Origin: Chelydra serpentina
Lineage: Eukaryota; Chordata; Testudines; Chelydridae
Direction of reading: 5' to 3'
Length of the DNA stretch: 64,000 bases
NCBI GenBank assembly: GCA_037349315.1
Contig: JBAIAC010000021.1
Coordinates: 1,426,001 to 1,490,000, forward strand
The notes beneath the pieces were generated by a model, which saw only the letters and a program-made list of their open reading frames with translations, was not told where the DNA came from and searched no databases. Position numbers and translations under genes: made by a program. Positions 1 through 21,400 of the stretch are shown here, one piece after another (position 1 is the first letter of the stretch; the number at the start of each line of letters is the position of its first letter).

Positions 1-1560
1 GGGCCTACACTGTAGCATAACGTTCTTTTTCTATGACAGGATAATTTTGTTCGGTGGGTATCAATTGTTTGCTTAAGAAGGTGATGGGTGTTTGTTGTTA
101 TTTTCCCCCCATCTGCATCAGCACAGAGCCTAGACCAATGTCTGATGCACCTGTACACAGTTCTAGCTAGTCCAGATTTTGACAAAAATGTTTGAACAGG
201 CTTTTTCGGACAAAATTTTCTTCACCTCATCAAAACCCTCTTGACGTGCCTTCATCCATACGACTTTGTTAGGTGTTTGGGTTTTTTTTAAACATAGGTC
301 TGTGATTGCAGATACAATGTCACTGAACCCACACACAAACCTCAAGTAATAGTTTACCAGACCTGTGAAAGATTAGACCTGTTTTTGATTTGAGATACCG
401 GCCAGTTTCCAGTAGCTTCAACTTTTAAGGGCTCATGGGATATGTGACCTTCCCCCTACCCTGTGTTCCAAATAAGGAACTTTGGCTGCTCCAGTTTTAC
501 ACTTAGAGGCTTTTATGGTTAGGCCTGGTTCTTTAAGCTTTGACAGCACAACTTCCGAGTGTGTTTTGTCACCAGCCCAAGTGTTGCTAAACACGGCGAT
601 GTCATTAAATGGTTTGTAGAACTCTGCAAGGCCCTATGTTAACACTTGGTTGACCGGCCTCTGAAAGTTGGTTCCAGCATTAATTAACCCAAATGGTAAC
701 ATTATGAACTCAGGTTTCAAAGGGGTAGCCGTGTTAGTCTGTATCAGTAAATACAACGAGGAATCCTTGTGGCACCTTAGAGACTAACAAATGTATTTGG
801 GTATAAGCTTTCGTGGGCTAAAACCCACTTCATCAGATGCATGGAGTGGAAATACAGTAAGCAGGTATAAAGGAACCAACCCCTGCAACAAACCCCATTG
901 CCAGCTTTGTCCGCATATCTATTCAAGGGACAGCATCATAGGACCCAACCACATCAGCCTCACTATCAAGGGCTTGTCCATGCTTCCCTTGACCAGAAAG
1001 ATCTGGGCACGGGTGTCTCTCCACACCACGCACTGCTTGGTATCTACTCTGGCCTCCTTCTTCCCAGGGGTAAAATGGGATCCCCCTTTATACTGGGTTT
1101 GGGTCCCTCCTTCTGTGGCTTGCACTCATTGGACATCTGGGCTTCCACAAAGGAGTCAGCCAGAGTGGCCATCGCTTACACGGATTTTAAAGATTTATCC
1201 CAAGACTGTTCCTAACGTCGCCAGTGGGCATACTTAGGAAATGTTCTGGAGCAAAGAGATCAAATCATTCATCATAACCCTCAGCCCTCTTCCCCTTGAT
1301 CCATTTCCTTGTCACATGTCTTAGTCGCTTCAGGAGTAACTTGAAACCTTTATAAAACAGCTTTTTGAAACGCAGGATCCTGTAGAGCACAGCTTCCTGA
1401 ATCAGCATTTCATTAAATACATTCAAAGCTTTACCAGACAGTTTTGCTATCAGTGTGGGGACTTTCTTGTCCTCAGGAATATTGTGAATCTCACAGTCTT
1501 TCAAAAGTGGTCAGATATTCTTTAGTGCAGGCTGATTCCCGGTACACAGGATACAACTTG
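1..1560 (-). mobile_element. Decayed Ty3/gypsy-like retrotransposon
   Basis: Read on the minus strand, three parts of a Ty3/gypsy-type polyprotein appear in the expected order. A gag/SCAN-like fragment lies at about 1265-1540. A protease-like stretch lies at about 990-1125, where the usual D-T-G-A motif reads D-T-R-A. A reverse-transcriptase region lies at about 60-720, with recognisable 'LPFGLINAG' and 'DIAVFSNTW' words. Stop codons and frameshifts break every part, so this is a dead copy. It is interrupted at about 719-985 by another repeat. It sits upstream of the first visible PHKG2 exon, presumably in a PHKG2 intron. Family assignment rests on motif memory; no LTRs were identified. Confidence 0.6.
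719..985 (+). mobile_element. Turtle high-copy repeat with Penelope-like linker fragment
   Basis: Starts with the word GGGGTAGCCGTGTTAGTCTG and includes ATAAGCTTTCGTGGGC, both very common in turtle genomes. It continues into a plus-strand coding remnant with the Cys-rich word CNKPHCQLCPHI, which resembles the linker before the GIY-YIG endonuclease of Penelope-like elements. It appears inserted into the Ty3/gypsy remnant. Element class is an inference; boundaries are approximate. Confidence 0.5.
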
Positions 1561-2202
1561 TCTGAGCTAAGGGTTCCTTGAGTGGAGGGAGAGATTGGTG
1601 ACTCTGGGATCTGTCCGGGTTATACGGCAGCTGCTCCTCTTCTTGGCTCTCTTTCAGCGCCACAGCTCATTTATGACCTGCTGCTTCTCACTCTTCTTTG
1701 CTTCTCACCTACCAGGGCTTGCCAATAAGCACCTTCCTTCGTCTCGATCCTCATCTCTGCTTGCCGTTTGCTCCCGGTCTCTGTCGCTTCCTTCTGCCTC
1801 CAGTCTGGCCACCTCTGGCTTTGCAGTTGTTTCGCTGTTGCTCATTTTGATGCTTTACCGTTTCTGTGTCCCTTACCCGAGGGACACAGACAGAAAACAT
1901 AAGCAGACAGAAAACAAACAGAGGGTGACCTCTCCCTGTCCGTTTCCAGCCCCTGCAGGCGAGACTCACTTAGAATTTGGTATTAGTGGTGCTTTGAAGC
2001 CTAGACGGCTGGCGTCAGTTTCCCCCTGCTAACCCAAGTCACTGTGTCTTCACTGCTAGTTTATCCCCAGTTAAGAACACACCTTGTTTGCAGCGCCCCT
2101 CTGGCAGGAAGTCTCACCCCTGACGCTCCCCCCCCCCCCCCGCCCTATTACAAGGAGTGCTCCGCTGTACCCCCATCCTCTCCCTCCTCTCTCTCCCCAC
2201 AG
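1561..2202. other. Intronic sequence upstream of first visible PHKG2 exon
   Basis: No exon or clear repeat recognised apart from a C homopolymer near 2130. The open frames here have no recognisable protein content. The stretch ends in a pyrimidine-rich tract and the AG acceptor at 2201-2202. Confidence 0.5.
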
Positions 2203-6726
<4,524 letters not shown>

Positions 6727-7210
6727 GAGGCAGGGACCAGGCTGGGCTGGGGGAGATCCTGGGGTGGCTCCCCATAGCCTGGGAACTGCGAGTGGGGGCC
6801 GGGGATGGTTGCACTGAACTTTAGACCAGGGAACCCTTCACTGATGGGGTGCAGGGGGGCCCGAATGCAGGTTTGTCAGGGATCCCTGGGACAGGAAGGG
6901 GCAGTCCTGCCTGGGTGAGGTTTAGGGACCCCGTGTGTGTCTGGCAGGGAGGGGGGAGTCCTCTGGCAGGGGAGGGGGCTGGGTGCATACGTCTGGGATG
7001 CAGGGGCAGTTCGCAGCTCCCTCCCCTTGGCTTTTTTTTACTGGGTCAGTATCGCACCCTGGGGGAGATGGGGCTAAATCCTCCCTTCTGCCCAGATGGC
7101 AGAGTTGGGGAGATGGGGCCAAATGCTCCCCGCTGGGCTCAGCCAGGCCCCGTTGATGTAGCTTGGTTAATTTTTACTTTTTTCTCGTAGTCTGAATTCC
7201 TGTGAATTAG

Positions 7211-7216
7211 AATAAA
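7211..7216 (+). promoter_or_regulatory. PHKG2: PHKG2 polyadenylation signal
   Basis: Canonical AATAAA 485 bp after the PHKG2 stop codon. The 3' UTR would be about 0.5 kb. The convergent CFAP119 signal lies only about 185 bp downstream on the other strand. Confidence 0.8.
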
Positions 7217-7397
7217 AATCTATTATGACCCCTACAGCGCCTGGGGCTCTTTCCTTCGTCTATACTCCTGGCCAGGGCCCCAGGTCTGGGAGCTGTCTCC
7301 CCTGGGGCAGGGGCAGGGGCAGTAGGGGGGACCTTGAGACTGCAGGGGGCAGTTTTCCAGGACAGTGAGACACGGCACCACCGTAGAATCAGAGTCC

Positions 7398-7403
7398 TTT
7401 ATT
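7398..7403 (-). promoter_or_regulatory. CFAP119: CFAP119 polyadenylation signal
   Basis: TTTATT on the plus strand is AATAAA on the minus strand, only 17 bp past the CFAP119 stop codon. This implies a very short 3' UTR. Confidence 0.75.
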
Positions 7404-7419
7404 GCACTCTTCTCTCCCC

Positions 7420-14004
<6,585 letters not shown>

Positions 14005-14031
<27 letters not shown>

Positions 14032-14602
14032 CGTTGCGGTGGCAGCGGCGCCAATCTCCCTCTAATGCTGGGTACACGTCGCCACGGCAACCCCCGCTCC
14101 GCCAATCAGAGAGGCTATCGAGGCCGGAGCCAATCAAAGAAAGATTCACTGGACGGGTGAGAGCCCATCAGCCAATCTCCGAGGTCGTCTTTGTCCAGCC
14201 AATCACACGGTGTATCTCTTCTGGGCTATGAATGCGTCTTAATTCCTTCAGCCAATCAAAAACGGACTTTTCGGCTCAGCGGACTTGAGCCAATCAGCGC
14301 ATGTCTCTCGTTGAGGGCTGGCTTCCATGACCCAATCACAGAAAGACTCTTTCACCTCTCAGCCAATCCCCAGACGGTCTCTAACATCCGCTAATCTTCG
14401 GCCGGGACACTGGTCGACTAACTCCGCCCCTCCCTCGCTCTCATCCAATGGGAGAAGAAGGGAAAAAAACTCGTCTCGCGCATGTGCAGCGCGAAGTAAG
14501 GGGGGGTGTTGGGAGTGTCAGGTCAGCGCGTGCGCAGTGGTATGGCTGGGGGAGGGGGTGGGCCTGGCAAGGGAAGCCGCTGGAAGTAGGAGCGCGAGGC
14601 AG
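14005..14602. promoter_or_regulatory. Bidirectional CFAP119-RNF40 promoter with nine CCAAT boxes
   Basis: A CpG-rich head-to-head region between the CFAP119 start exon (minus strand) and the putative RNF40 leader exon (plus strand). Exact CCAAT occurs at 14102, 14130, 14172, 14199, 14252, 14290, 14332, 14363 and 14444. The first eight are mostly in the form GCCAATCA/GCCAATCT, all in plus orientation and spaced 27-53 bp. No TATA box is seen. A consensus donor GGCAG/GTGAGAGT at 14602/14603 suggests a non-coding RNF40 exon 1 ending at 14602; its transcription start is not determinable from sequence alone. Confidence 0.75.
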
Positions 14603-14609
14603 GTGAGAG

Positions 14610-15235
14610 TGGTAAAGAGGCGTGGGAGGGGGGGGGCAAGAGTGGGAGAGGTGGTGGCAAGGGGGTGGGGGCAAGGGGGTGAGAGCTGGGGGGAGGGGCG
14701 AGGGAGTGTGGGAGGGGAAGGGGGCGAGAGGGGCAAGGGGGAGGGGGGCAAGGGGTGAGATGTGGGGGTAGGGGGAGGGGGTGAGAGGTGGTGGGAGGGT
14801 GGCAAGGGGGTGAGAGGGGGAGGGGGCAAGGGGGTGAGATGTGGGGGTAGGGGGAGGGGCTGAGAGGTGGTGGGAGGGTGGCAAGGGGGTGAGAGGGGGA
14901 GGGGGCAAGGGGGTGAGAGGGGGGAGTAGGGGGTGAGGGGAGTGTGGGAGGGGTGGCAAGGGGGTGAGAGGGGGAGGGGGGCATGGGGGTGTGGAAGAGG
15001 GCAAGGGGGTGAGAGGGGGGAGTAGGGGGTGAGGGGAGTGTGGGAGGGGAAGGGGGCGAGAGGGGAAGGGGGAGGGGTGGCAAGGGGTGAGATGTGGGGG
15101 TAGGGGGAGGGGGTGAGAGGTGGTGGGAGGGGGGCATGGGGGTGTGGGAGGGGGCATGGGGGTGAGAGGTGGGAGTAGGGGGTGAGGGGAGTGTGGGAGG
15201 GGTGGCAAGGGGGTGAGGGGGTGGATGGGTTGGGG
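14610..15235 (+). repeat. G-rich polypurine minisatellite in RNF40 intron 1
   Basis: About 600 bp of almost pure G with regular A/T interruptions on the RNF40 sense strand. It is built from repeated 'gcaagggggtgagaggggga' and 'gatgtgggggtaggggga' modules. Long antisense open frames rich in Pro, Leu and Ser-His are by-products of this composition. Many G3+ runs are spaced closely enough for G-quadruplexes. Confidence 0.85.
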
Positions 15236-15485
15236 TGTTTAAGGGGTGCTATGGGGTTGGGGAGGTGAGGGGTTTGGGGATAGCAAAGGGAGATGAGGGG
15301 TTTGGGTAAGAGTCCAGGGGCTGCGAGGGGGGGGGGCAGAGATGATGAGGGTAGGGAGGTACCTGACCCCTCTCTGTTTCCCTTCCAGGGGAGGCGCAAC
15401 TCCTGGGCTGACACCTCTCCCCCCCCTCCCCCCCAGCTGCTGCTGCCGCCAGAGGCCCGCCCCCCCACCCCCGGCCAGCGGCGCC

Positions 15486-18400
15486 ATGTCGGGGCTGGGG
15501 AGCAAGCGGGCGGCTGGGGACGGGGGTTCAGGGCCCCCTGAGAAGAAAGCCAACCGGGAGGAGAAGACGACCACCACCTTGATCGAGCCCATCCGCCTGG
15601 GGGGCATCTCCTCCACGGTCAGTGCCTGGGGTGGGGACTGTTGGGGGTAAGGGGGGTTGGTGGATGGAGGGGAAATGGGGAGTTCAGGAGAAACTGGAAG
15701 CATTGAAGAGATTTGGGAACCCTGATGCGGTGGGGCGGGGGGGACGCTGGGTGTAATTTGGGGAGGGCAGGGTGGGGGATGGAGAAATGGATGGGGGTCC
15801 CTGGGGAGAAGGCAGCTGCAGGGGTGGGGGTGTGATAGGGAGCCACTGCTGACCCCACCCCTTTGCTCCCCCAGGAGGAGATGGACCTGAAGGTGCTGCA
15901 GTTCAAGAACAAGAAGCTGGCGGAGCGGCTGGAGCAGCGCCAGGCCTTTGAGGACGAGCTGCGCGAGCGCATTGAGAAGCTGGAGAAGCGCCAGGCCACA
16001 GATGATGCCACCCTGCTCATTGTCAACCGTTACTGGAGCCAGGTGAGACCCCTGCCCCTCCCCCGGCCGTGGCCCTCTCCCCACGAACTCTCCTGCCGCC
16101 TCCCCCAACTGTGCCTTGCACACCCACCCCTCCCGGCCACAACCCTCTGGCCGTGCATTGCACGACCCTGTCACAATCCCTCATCTCCACCACGATACCC
16201 CTGCCATGTATCCCCCAGCCTTGCCCCCCCACCCTGCCTTGTTGCTTCTCGTCATCTGCAATTGGAGAGCCGCCTTTCTGGACCCTCGGCATATCTCCCA
16301 GCGACCACAACACGCTGCCCACAGTGAGACCTCAGCCTGCTTTACTCTGGGGACTGGGAGCCAGGACATCTGGGTTCTGAGCTCTGTTACCACAGTCTTC
16401 CTCTGCCCCTCCCAGAGACCTTCCTCCTGGGTTTATCTCTCCCCCAGTCAGTGGATCCCCAAGAGCGGGGGGCACAGGTGTTATTTCCTCTCCCAGGCCT
16501 GAGCTGGGCTGACTCCCCCGCCCCATCTCCATCTCCCCACAGCTGGATGAAAATGTGCAGGTCCTGCTGAAAGGCTATGATGGAGACTGCGAGCCCCCAC
16601 CCCCTGCTCCCCCCTCTGCAGAGGAGTCCAGGCCAGAGCCAATGGGACTGGACTCCGAGAACACAGCCAGCCCTAGTACCGAGGGCCCAGATAGGACAGG
16701 TGAGCATGGGAGAGGTGCCAGGCTGCAGGGGGCGCTGCACTGGGGCAGGGGGATTCTGTGGCTTGGCAAGGGGGCGCCACTCTGGCGGCGGTTCAGCAGG
16801 GAGGGCGCTCGGCAAGGGGTGCTTTCCCCTCGCAGTGATCTCAACATAGCGCTAAACCCTTCTTGCTCCCCACCCCCGCAGAAACGGCCACACCTGTTGC
16901 GGCCCCATCTACCCCCTGGAAGGCTGGGGGGCTCCTTCTGAACGAGCCGGCCCTGTCATTCCTGGCCACGCTGGCCAGCAGCAGCAGCGAGGAGATCGAG
17001 CTGCAGCTGCAGGAACGCATGGAGTTCTCCAAGGCCGCCGTGTCCCGTGTGGTCGAAGTCTCCAACAAGATCCACCGGCGCACGGAGGAGCTGTGCCAGA
17101 AGATCCACGCCCGTGGTGAGCCGAAAACCGGGGTTCCGTCCGGGCCGTGGGAGCGGAGTGAGATCTAGGGGGTTAGAGTTGGGGGCGCTGGGAGTCAGGA
17201 ATCCTGGATTCTCAGAGGTATGACTCCTTTTCAGCTGACTTGGACCAGCTGGATGAGGCGCTGAAGTCCTTGAACAAAGAGCTGATGAGAGAGAATCAGC
17301 GGCTGCAGGACTTGGCGATGCAGCTGCAGGAGAAACACCACAGGATCTCGCTGGAGGTATGAGCCGGCTCTCAGGGCAGAGGGGCTGGCTTGGGTAGGGA
17401 ATGAGTCACAGGGCCTTTCTCTTCTGGGGGCACAGCCCCCGACCCTGGGGTCAGAGCCAATCTGGCCGGGAGTGGATCCAGCCCCACTCATCCATTCTTC
17501 CTGGTGCAGTACACAGAGCTGCAGGACAAGGTGACATCGTCGGAGACCAAGGTGCTGGAGATGGAGACAACGGTGGAGGATCTGCAGTGGGACATCGAGA
17601 AGCTGCGCAAGCGCGAGCAGAAGCTCAACAAACACTTAGCTGAGGCCCTGGAACAGGTGACCTGCCCCCGTGCCCAAGGCTTCCCCTCTCCTCATCCCCC
17701 CGGGTCCCTTCCTGTGTCTCACTGCTCCCATCTGGACCCATTGCAGCTGGAGCCATAGTTTCTCTCTGCCACCTGTATCTGGGCCCCACTCCCACTCTCC
17801 CCCTCGTCCCCTGTATCTGGGGCTCACTGCCCCATGTGCCCATTCCTCAGAGCACTTGGGAGGCCTGATCGGCGAGGGGGTTGCTGACTCTTTTTCTGGC
17901 CTTTTGCAGCTGAACTCCGGTTACTACGTGTCAGGCAGTTCCGGGGGCTTCCAGGGCGGGCAGATCACGCTCAGTATGCAGAAGGTGAGGGGGCAGGAGA
18001 AGCTGGGGCCTCGGGAGGGGTGGGGATCTCTGGCACTTGGGCGGGTGGAGGTGAGGGTCCTTGTGGGTGGGGTCCCAGTGCAGAGAAGGGTGGGGGTCTC
18101 TGGCACTGGGATAGGGGAGTCTGGCCCTGAGGCTGGGGAGCATCTTCGTGCTGGGAGGGGCAGGGGTCTCTGGGGTGGGACCTGGTGCAGGAAGGGGCAG
18201 GGTTGTGAGGGTGGGGTCTCTTGGCACGTGTTGAGGCAGCCCCTGGGTGGGGGTCTCGAGGCGGGTGGGAGACAGCCTCTGTCATTGGATCCCTGTCTCG
18301 GCAGTTCGAGATGCTAAACGCGGAGCTGGAGGAGAACCAGGAGCTGGCCAACAGCCGCATGGCCGAGCTGGAGAAGCTGCAGCAGGAGCTGCAACAAGCT

Positions 18401-21400
18401 GTCAGGACCAATGAGAAGCTCAAGGTAACGAGGTGGAGGGTGGCGCCCGCTGGAGGCAGGCTGGGCGGTGGGGCCTGGCCAGGTGGTGGGGTCTGGCCGG
18501 GAGGGGTGGAGGGCAGCACCCCCTGGAGCCAGGCTGGGCGGTAGGGTCTGGCCGGGAGGGGTGGAGGGCAGCACCCCCCGGAGCCAGGCTCGGCAGTAGG
18601 GTCTGGCCGGGAGGGGTGGAGGGCAGCACCCCCTGTTGTCAGGCCTACTGGGAGATGTGGGAAGGCTGCTGAGGGTGAAGGGCGGTGCCCATGGCAGTGA
18701 CACCCCGTGCCCCCAGGTGGCGCTGCGGTCTCTGCCCGAGGAGGCGGTGAAGGAGACCCTGGACTACAAGGTGCTGCAGTCGCAGTTCTCGCTGCTGTAC
18801 AATGAGAGCCTGCAGGTGAAGACCCAGCTGGACGAGGCGCGCGCCCTGCTGCTCACCACCAAGAACAGCCACCTGCGCCACATTGAGCACATGGAGGTGA
18901 GGCTAGGGGGAGGAGTCACTGTTGGGGCGGGGCCTGTGAGTGGAATACGCCACCCCTTTTGTGCATAGGGTCGTTACTGTTCTGGAGGGTCTATGCCATG
19001 TTGGACGGTACCACTTGTGGTGCTGTGCCTCCTTGTATTGGGGTGTGCCACTCCGGCCGGGGGTGGAGGAGTGCTTACCATGCTGCCTGCAGGGAAACCA
19101 ATTGGGGCTGGGGGAGAGGGATTCCTCCCCCGTCTCTCACCCTCCGCCCGCCCCATTGCAGAGCGATGAGCTGAACCTGCAGAAGAAGCTGCGCACGGAG
19201 GTGATCCAGCTGGAGGATACGCTGGCCCAGGTGCGCAAGGAATACGAGATGCTGCGCATCGAGTTCGAGCAGAACCTGGCTGCCAATGAGCAAGCGGGTG
19301 AGAAAGACACACTTTCCCTTCCCCCCCGTGCCCGGCCCCGTGGTACGGCCCGGCATGGTGTATGGCCCGGCCCCGTGGTACGGCCCGGCATGGTGTATCG
19401 CCCGGCCCCGTGGTACGGCCCGGCATGGTGTATCGCCCGGCCCCGTGGTACGGCCCGGCATGGTGTATGGCCCGGCCCCGTGGTACGGCCCGGCATGGTG
19501 TATCGCCCGGCCCCGTGCACAGCTCTGTGGTACAGCCCTGTGTGGAGCGTGCACCTCCCCCACACAGTGCAGCCCAGTGGGGCGGGCAGGCCCCTCATAA
19601 GGGAGCTCTGTCTGCCTGCTGGGAGCTTCCCTCACAGCAGTGCCCTCCCCTCGCCCAGCCTGGTGAGCTGCCCTTCTGGAACCCCCTGTGCCCCGTGTGG
19701 TGAGTGTCCTCCCCCACAGCAGTGCGCTCTTGGCGATACCCCTGCACTCACTCAGAGCAGCGAGCTTCCTCCCAGCGGTGCCCTGGGGCAGGCTGCTGCC
19801 CTGGCATTGCCTGCCAGGATCTCTGCACTGCAGTGAGCTTTCTCCCTGCCAGTGCCCTGCCACCAGCCACCTACCCCCCACGGCAGATGCCCCCCATTCT
19901 TCAAGTGCTGCTCCCCTCCCCAGAAAGCAGGTTCCTCATGCCCCTGTGTAACCCCCCCCCGCAGGTCCCATTAACCGGGAGATGCGCCACCTGATCAGCA
20001 GCCTCCAGAACCACAACCATCAGCTGAAAGGAGACGTGCAGCGATACAAGCGCAAGCTGCGTGAGGTGCAGGCTGAGATCAACAAGGTAAGAGATCCGCT
20101 GGGGAGGGGCGCGCTCAGCGATCCACTCTGGGGGAGGGGAGGGAGGGATCCATTTGGGGATCTGCTTGGCGTAGAGGCAGCATTTAGGGATCTGCTTTGC
20201 AGGGAGGGGCTGTGTTCAGGGATCTGTTCGAGAGGTGAAAGAGATCCACGCGGGGAGGGGCAGGTGGCATTTAGGGATCTGCTCTGGGGGGGCAGAGAGG
20301 TATCCACTTGAAGTGAGGGGGGCTGCATTTAGAGATCCATTCGAGGCAGGGAAGGATCTGCTCTAGGGGAGGAGCTTGCTTAAGGATCCGCTTGGGGGGC
20401 CAGGGAGGGATTGGTGGGGGAAGTGTGGGGCTTGGGGATTGGCTTGGGTGGGCCAGGGAGGAATTGGTGGGGGTGGTGCAGGGCTTGAGGGGTTGGGGAG
20501 AGATCGGTGGGGGCGGGGTTTAGTGATTGACTTGGGGGTGTCGGGGAGGGATCGGTGCGGGGTTTAGGGATTGGCTTGGGGGGGTCGGGGAGAGATGGGT
20601 TGGGGAGGTGTGAGGTTTAGCGATCGGCTTGGGGAGTGATCGTGGGGGTGGTGCAGGGTTTAGGGATCGGTTTAGGGGGGGTTGGGGAGGTGCGGGGTTT
20701 AGGGATTGGCTTGGGGGGGTCGGGGAGAGATGGGTTGGGGAGGTGTGAGGTTTAGCGATCGGCTTGGGGGGTTGGGGAGGGATCGTGGGGGTGGTGCAGG
20801 GTTTAGGGATCGGTTTAGGGGGGGTTGGGGAGGTGCGGGGTTTAGGGAATCTGCAGCCCAGGGGTCTCACTCCCACTCTCCCTCTCCCAGATCCGGATGC
20901 AGTCGAGTGGCTTCCCCTGCAGCTCAGCTGTGCCACCCCCCACACCTGGGCCGGAGGAGTCGGTGGGCGTGGCCCCGGCCGTGGCGGTGAAGGAGGAGGA
21001 GGGGGGCGCGCCTGCCCTAGAGGTGAAGAAGGAGCCGAAGGAGGCAGTGGTGGTGAAGAAGGAGGAGGCAGCGCCCCTCCCCGAAGGGGGGGTGAAGAAG
21101 GAGGAGGAGGAGCCGCTCCCACCGGCTCCCCAGCCGCCCCCCCCGCCTCGCATCAAGGAGCCGCCGGAGCGCCCCAAGGGGGGCCGCGGAGGGGACCGGG
21201 AGCGCTCGCGGGACCGCGACAGGGACGGCTCAGCTCGCGAGCGCGACCGCCAGAAGAGCAGCGATGACCCCAAGAAGAAGGACTCAGACCTGCTCAAGCA
21301 GCTGCGCATTGAGCTCAAGTGAGAGAACCCCGGTGTCCGGGGGGAGGGGGAAGGAGAGGGAGCTCGGGGGGGGGGGGTGTCCCAGGCTGCTGTGGTGAGC

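Noticed and set aside
1595..2032. 145-codon plus-strand frame as an upstream PHKG2 exon
   Set aside because: No similarity to the PHKG2 N-lobe and no kinase motifs.
14441..15468. Long minus-strand open frames (up to about 316 codons) rich in Pro, Leu, Ser and His
   Set aside because: They are the complement of a G-rich minisatellite plus RNF40 5' sequence; low-complexity composition, no family, no splice logic.
20095..20860. Interstitial telomere sequence
   Set aside because: TTAGGG words are present but not in tandem 6-bp phase, so they are part of a longer minisatellite unit.
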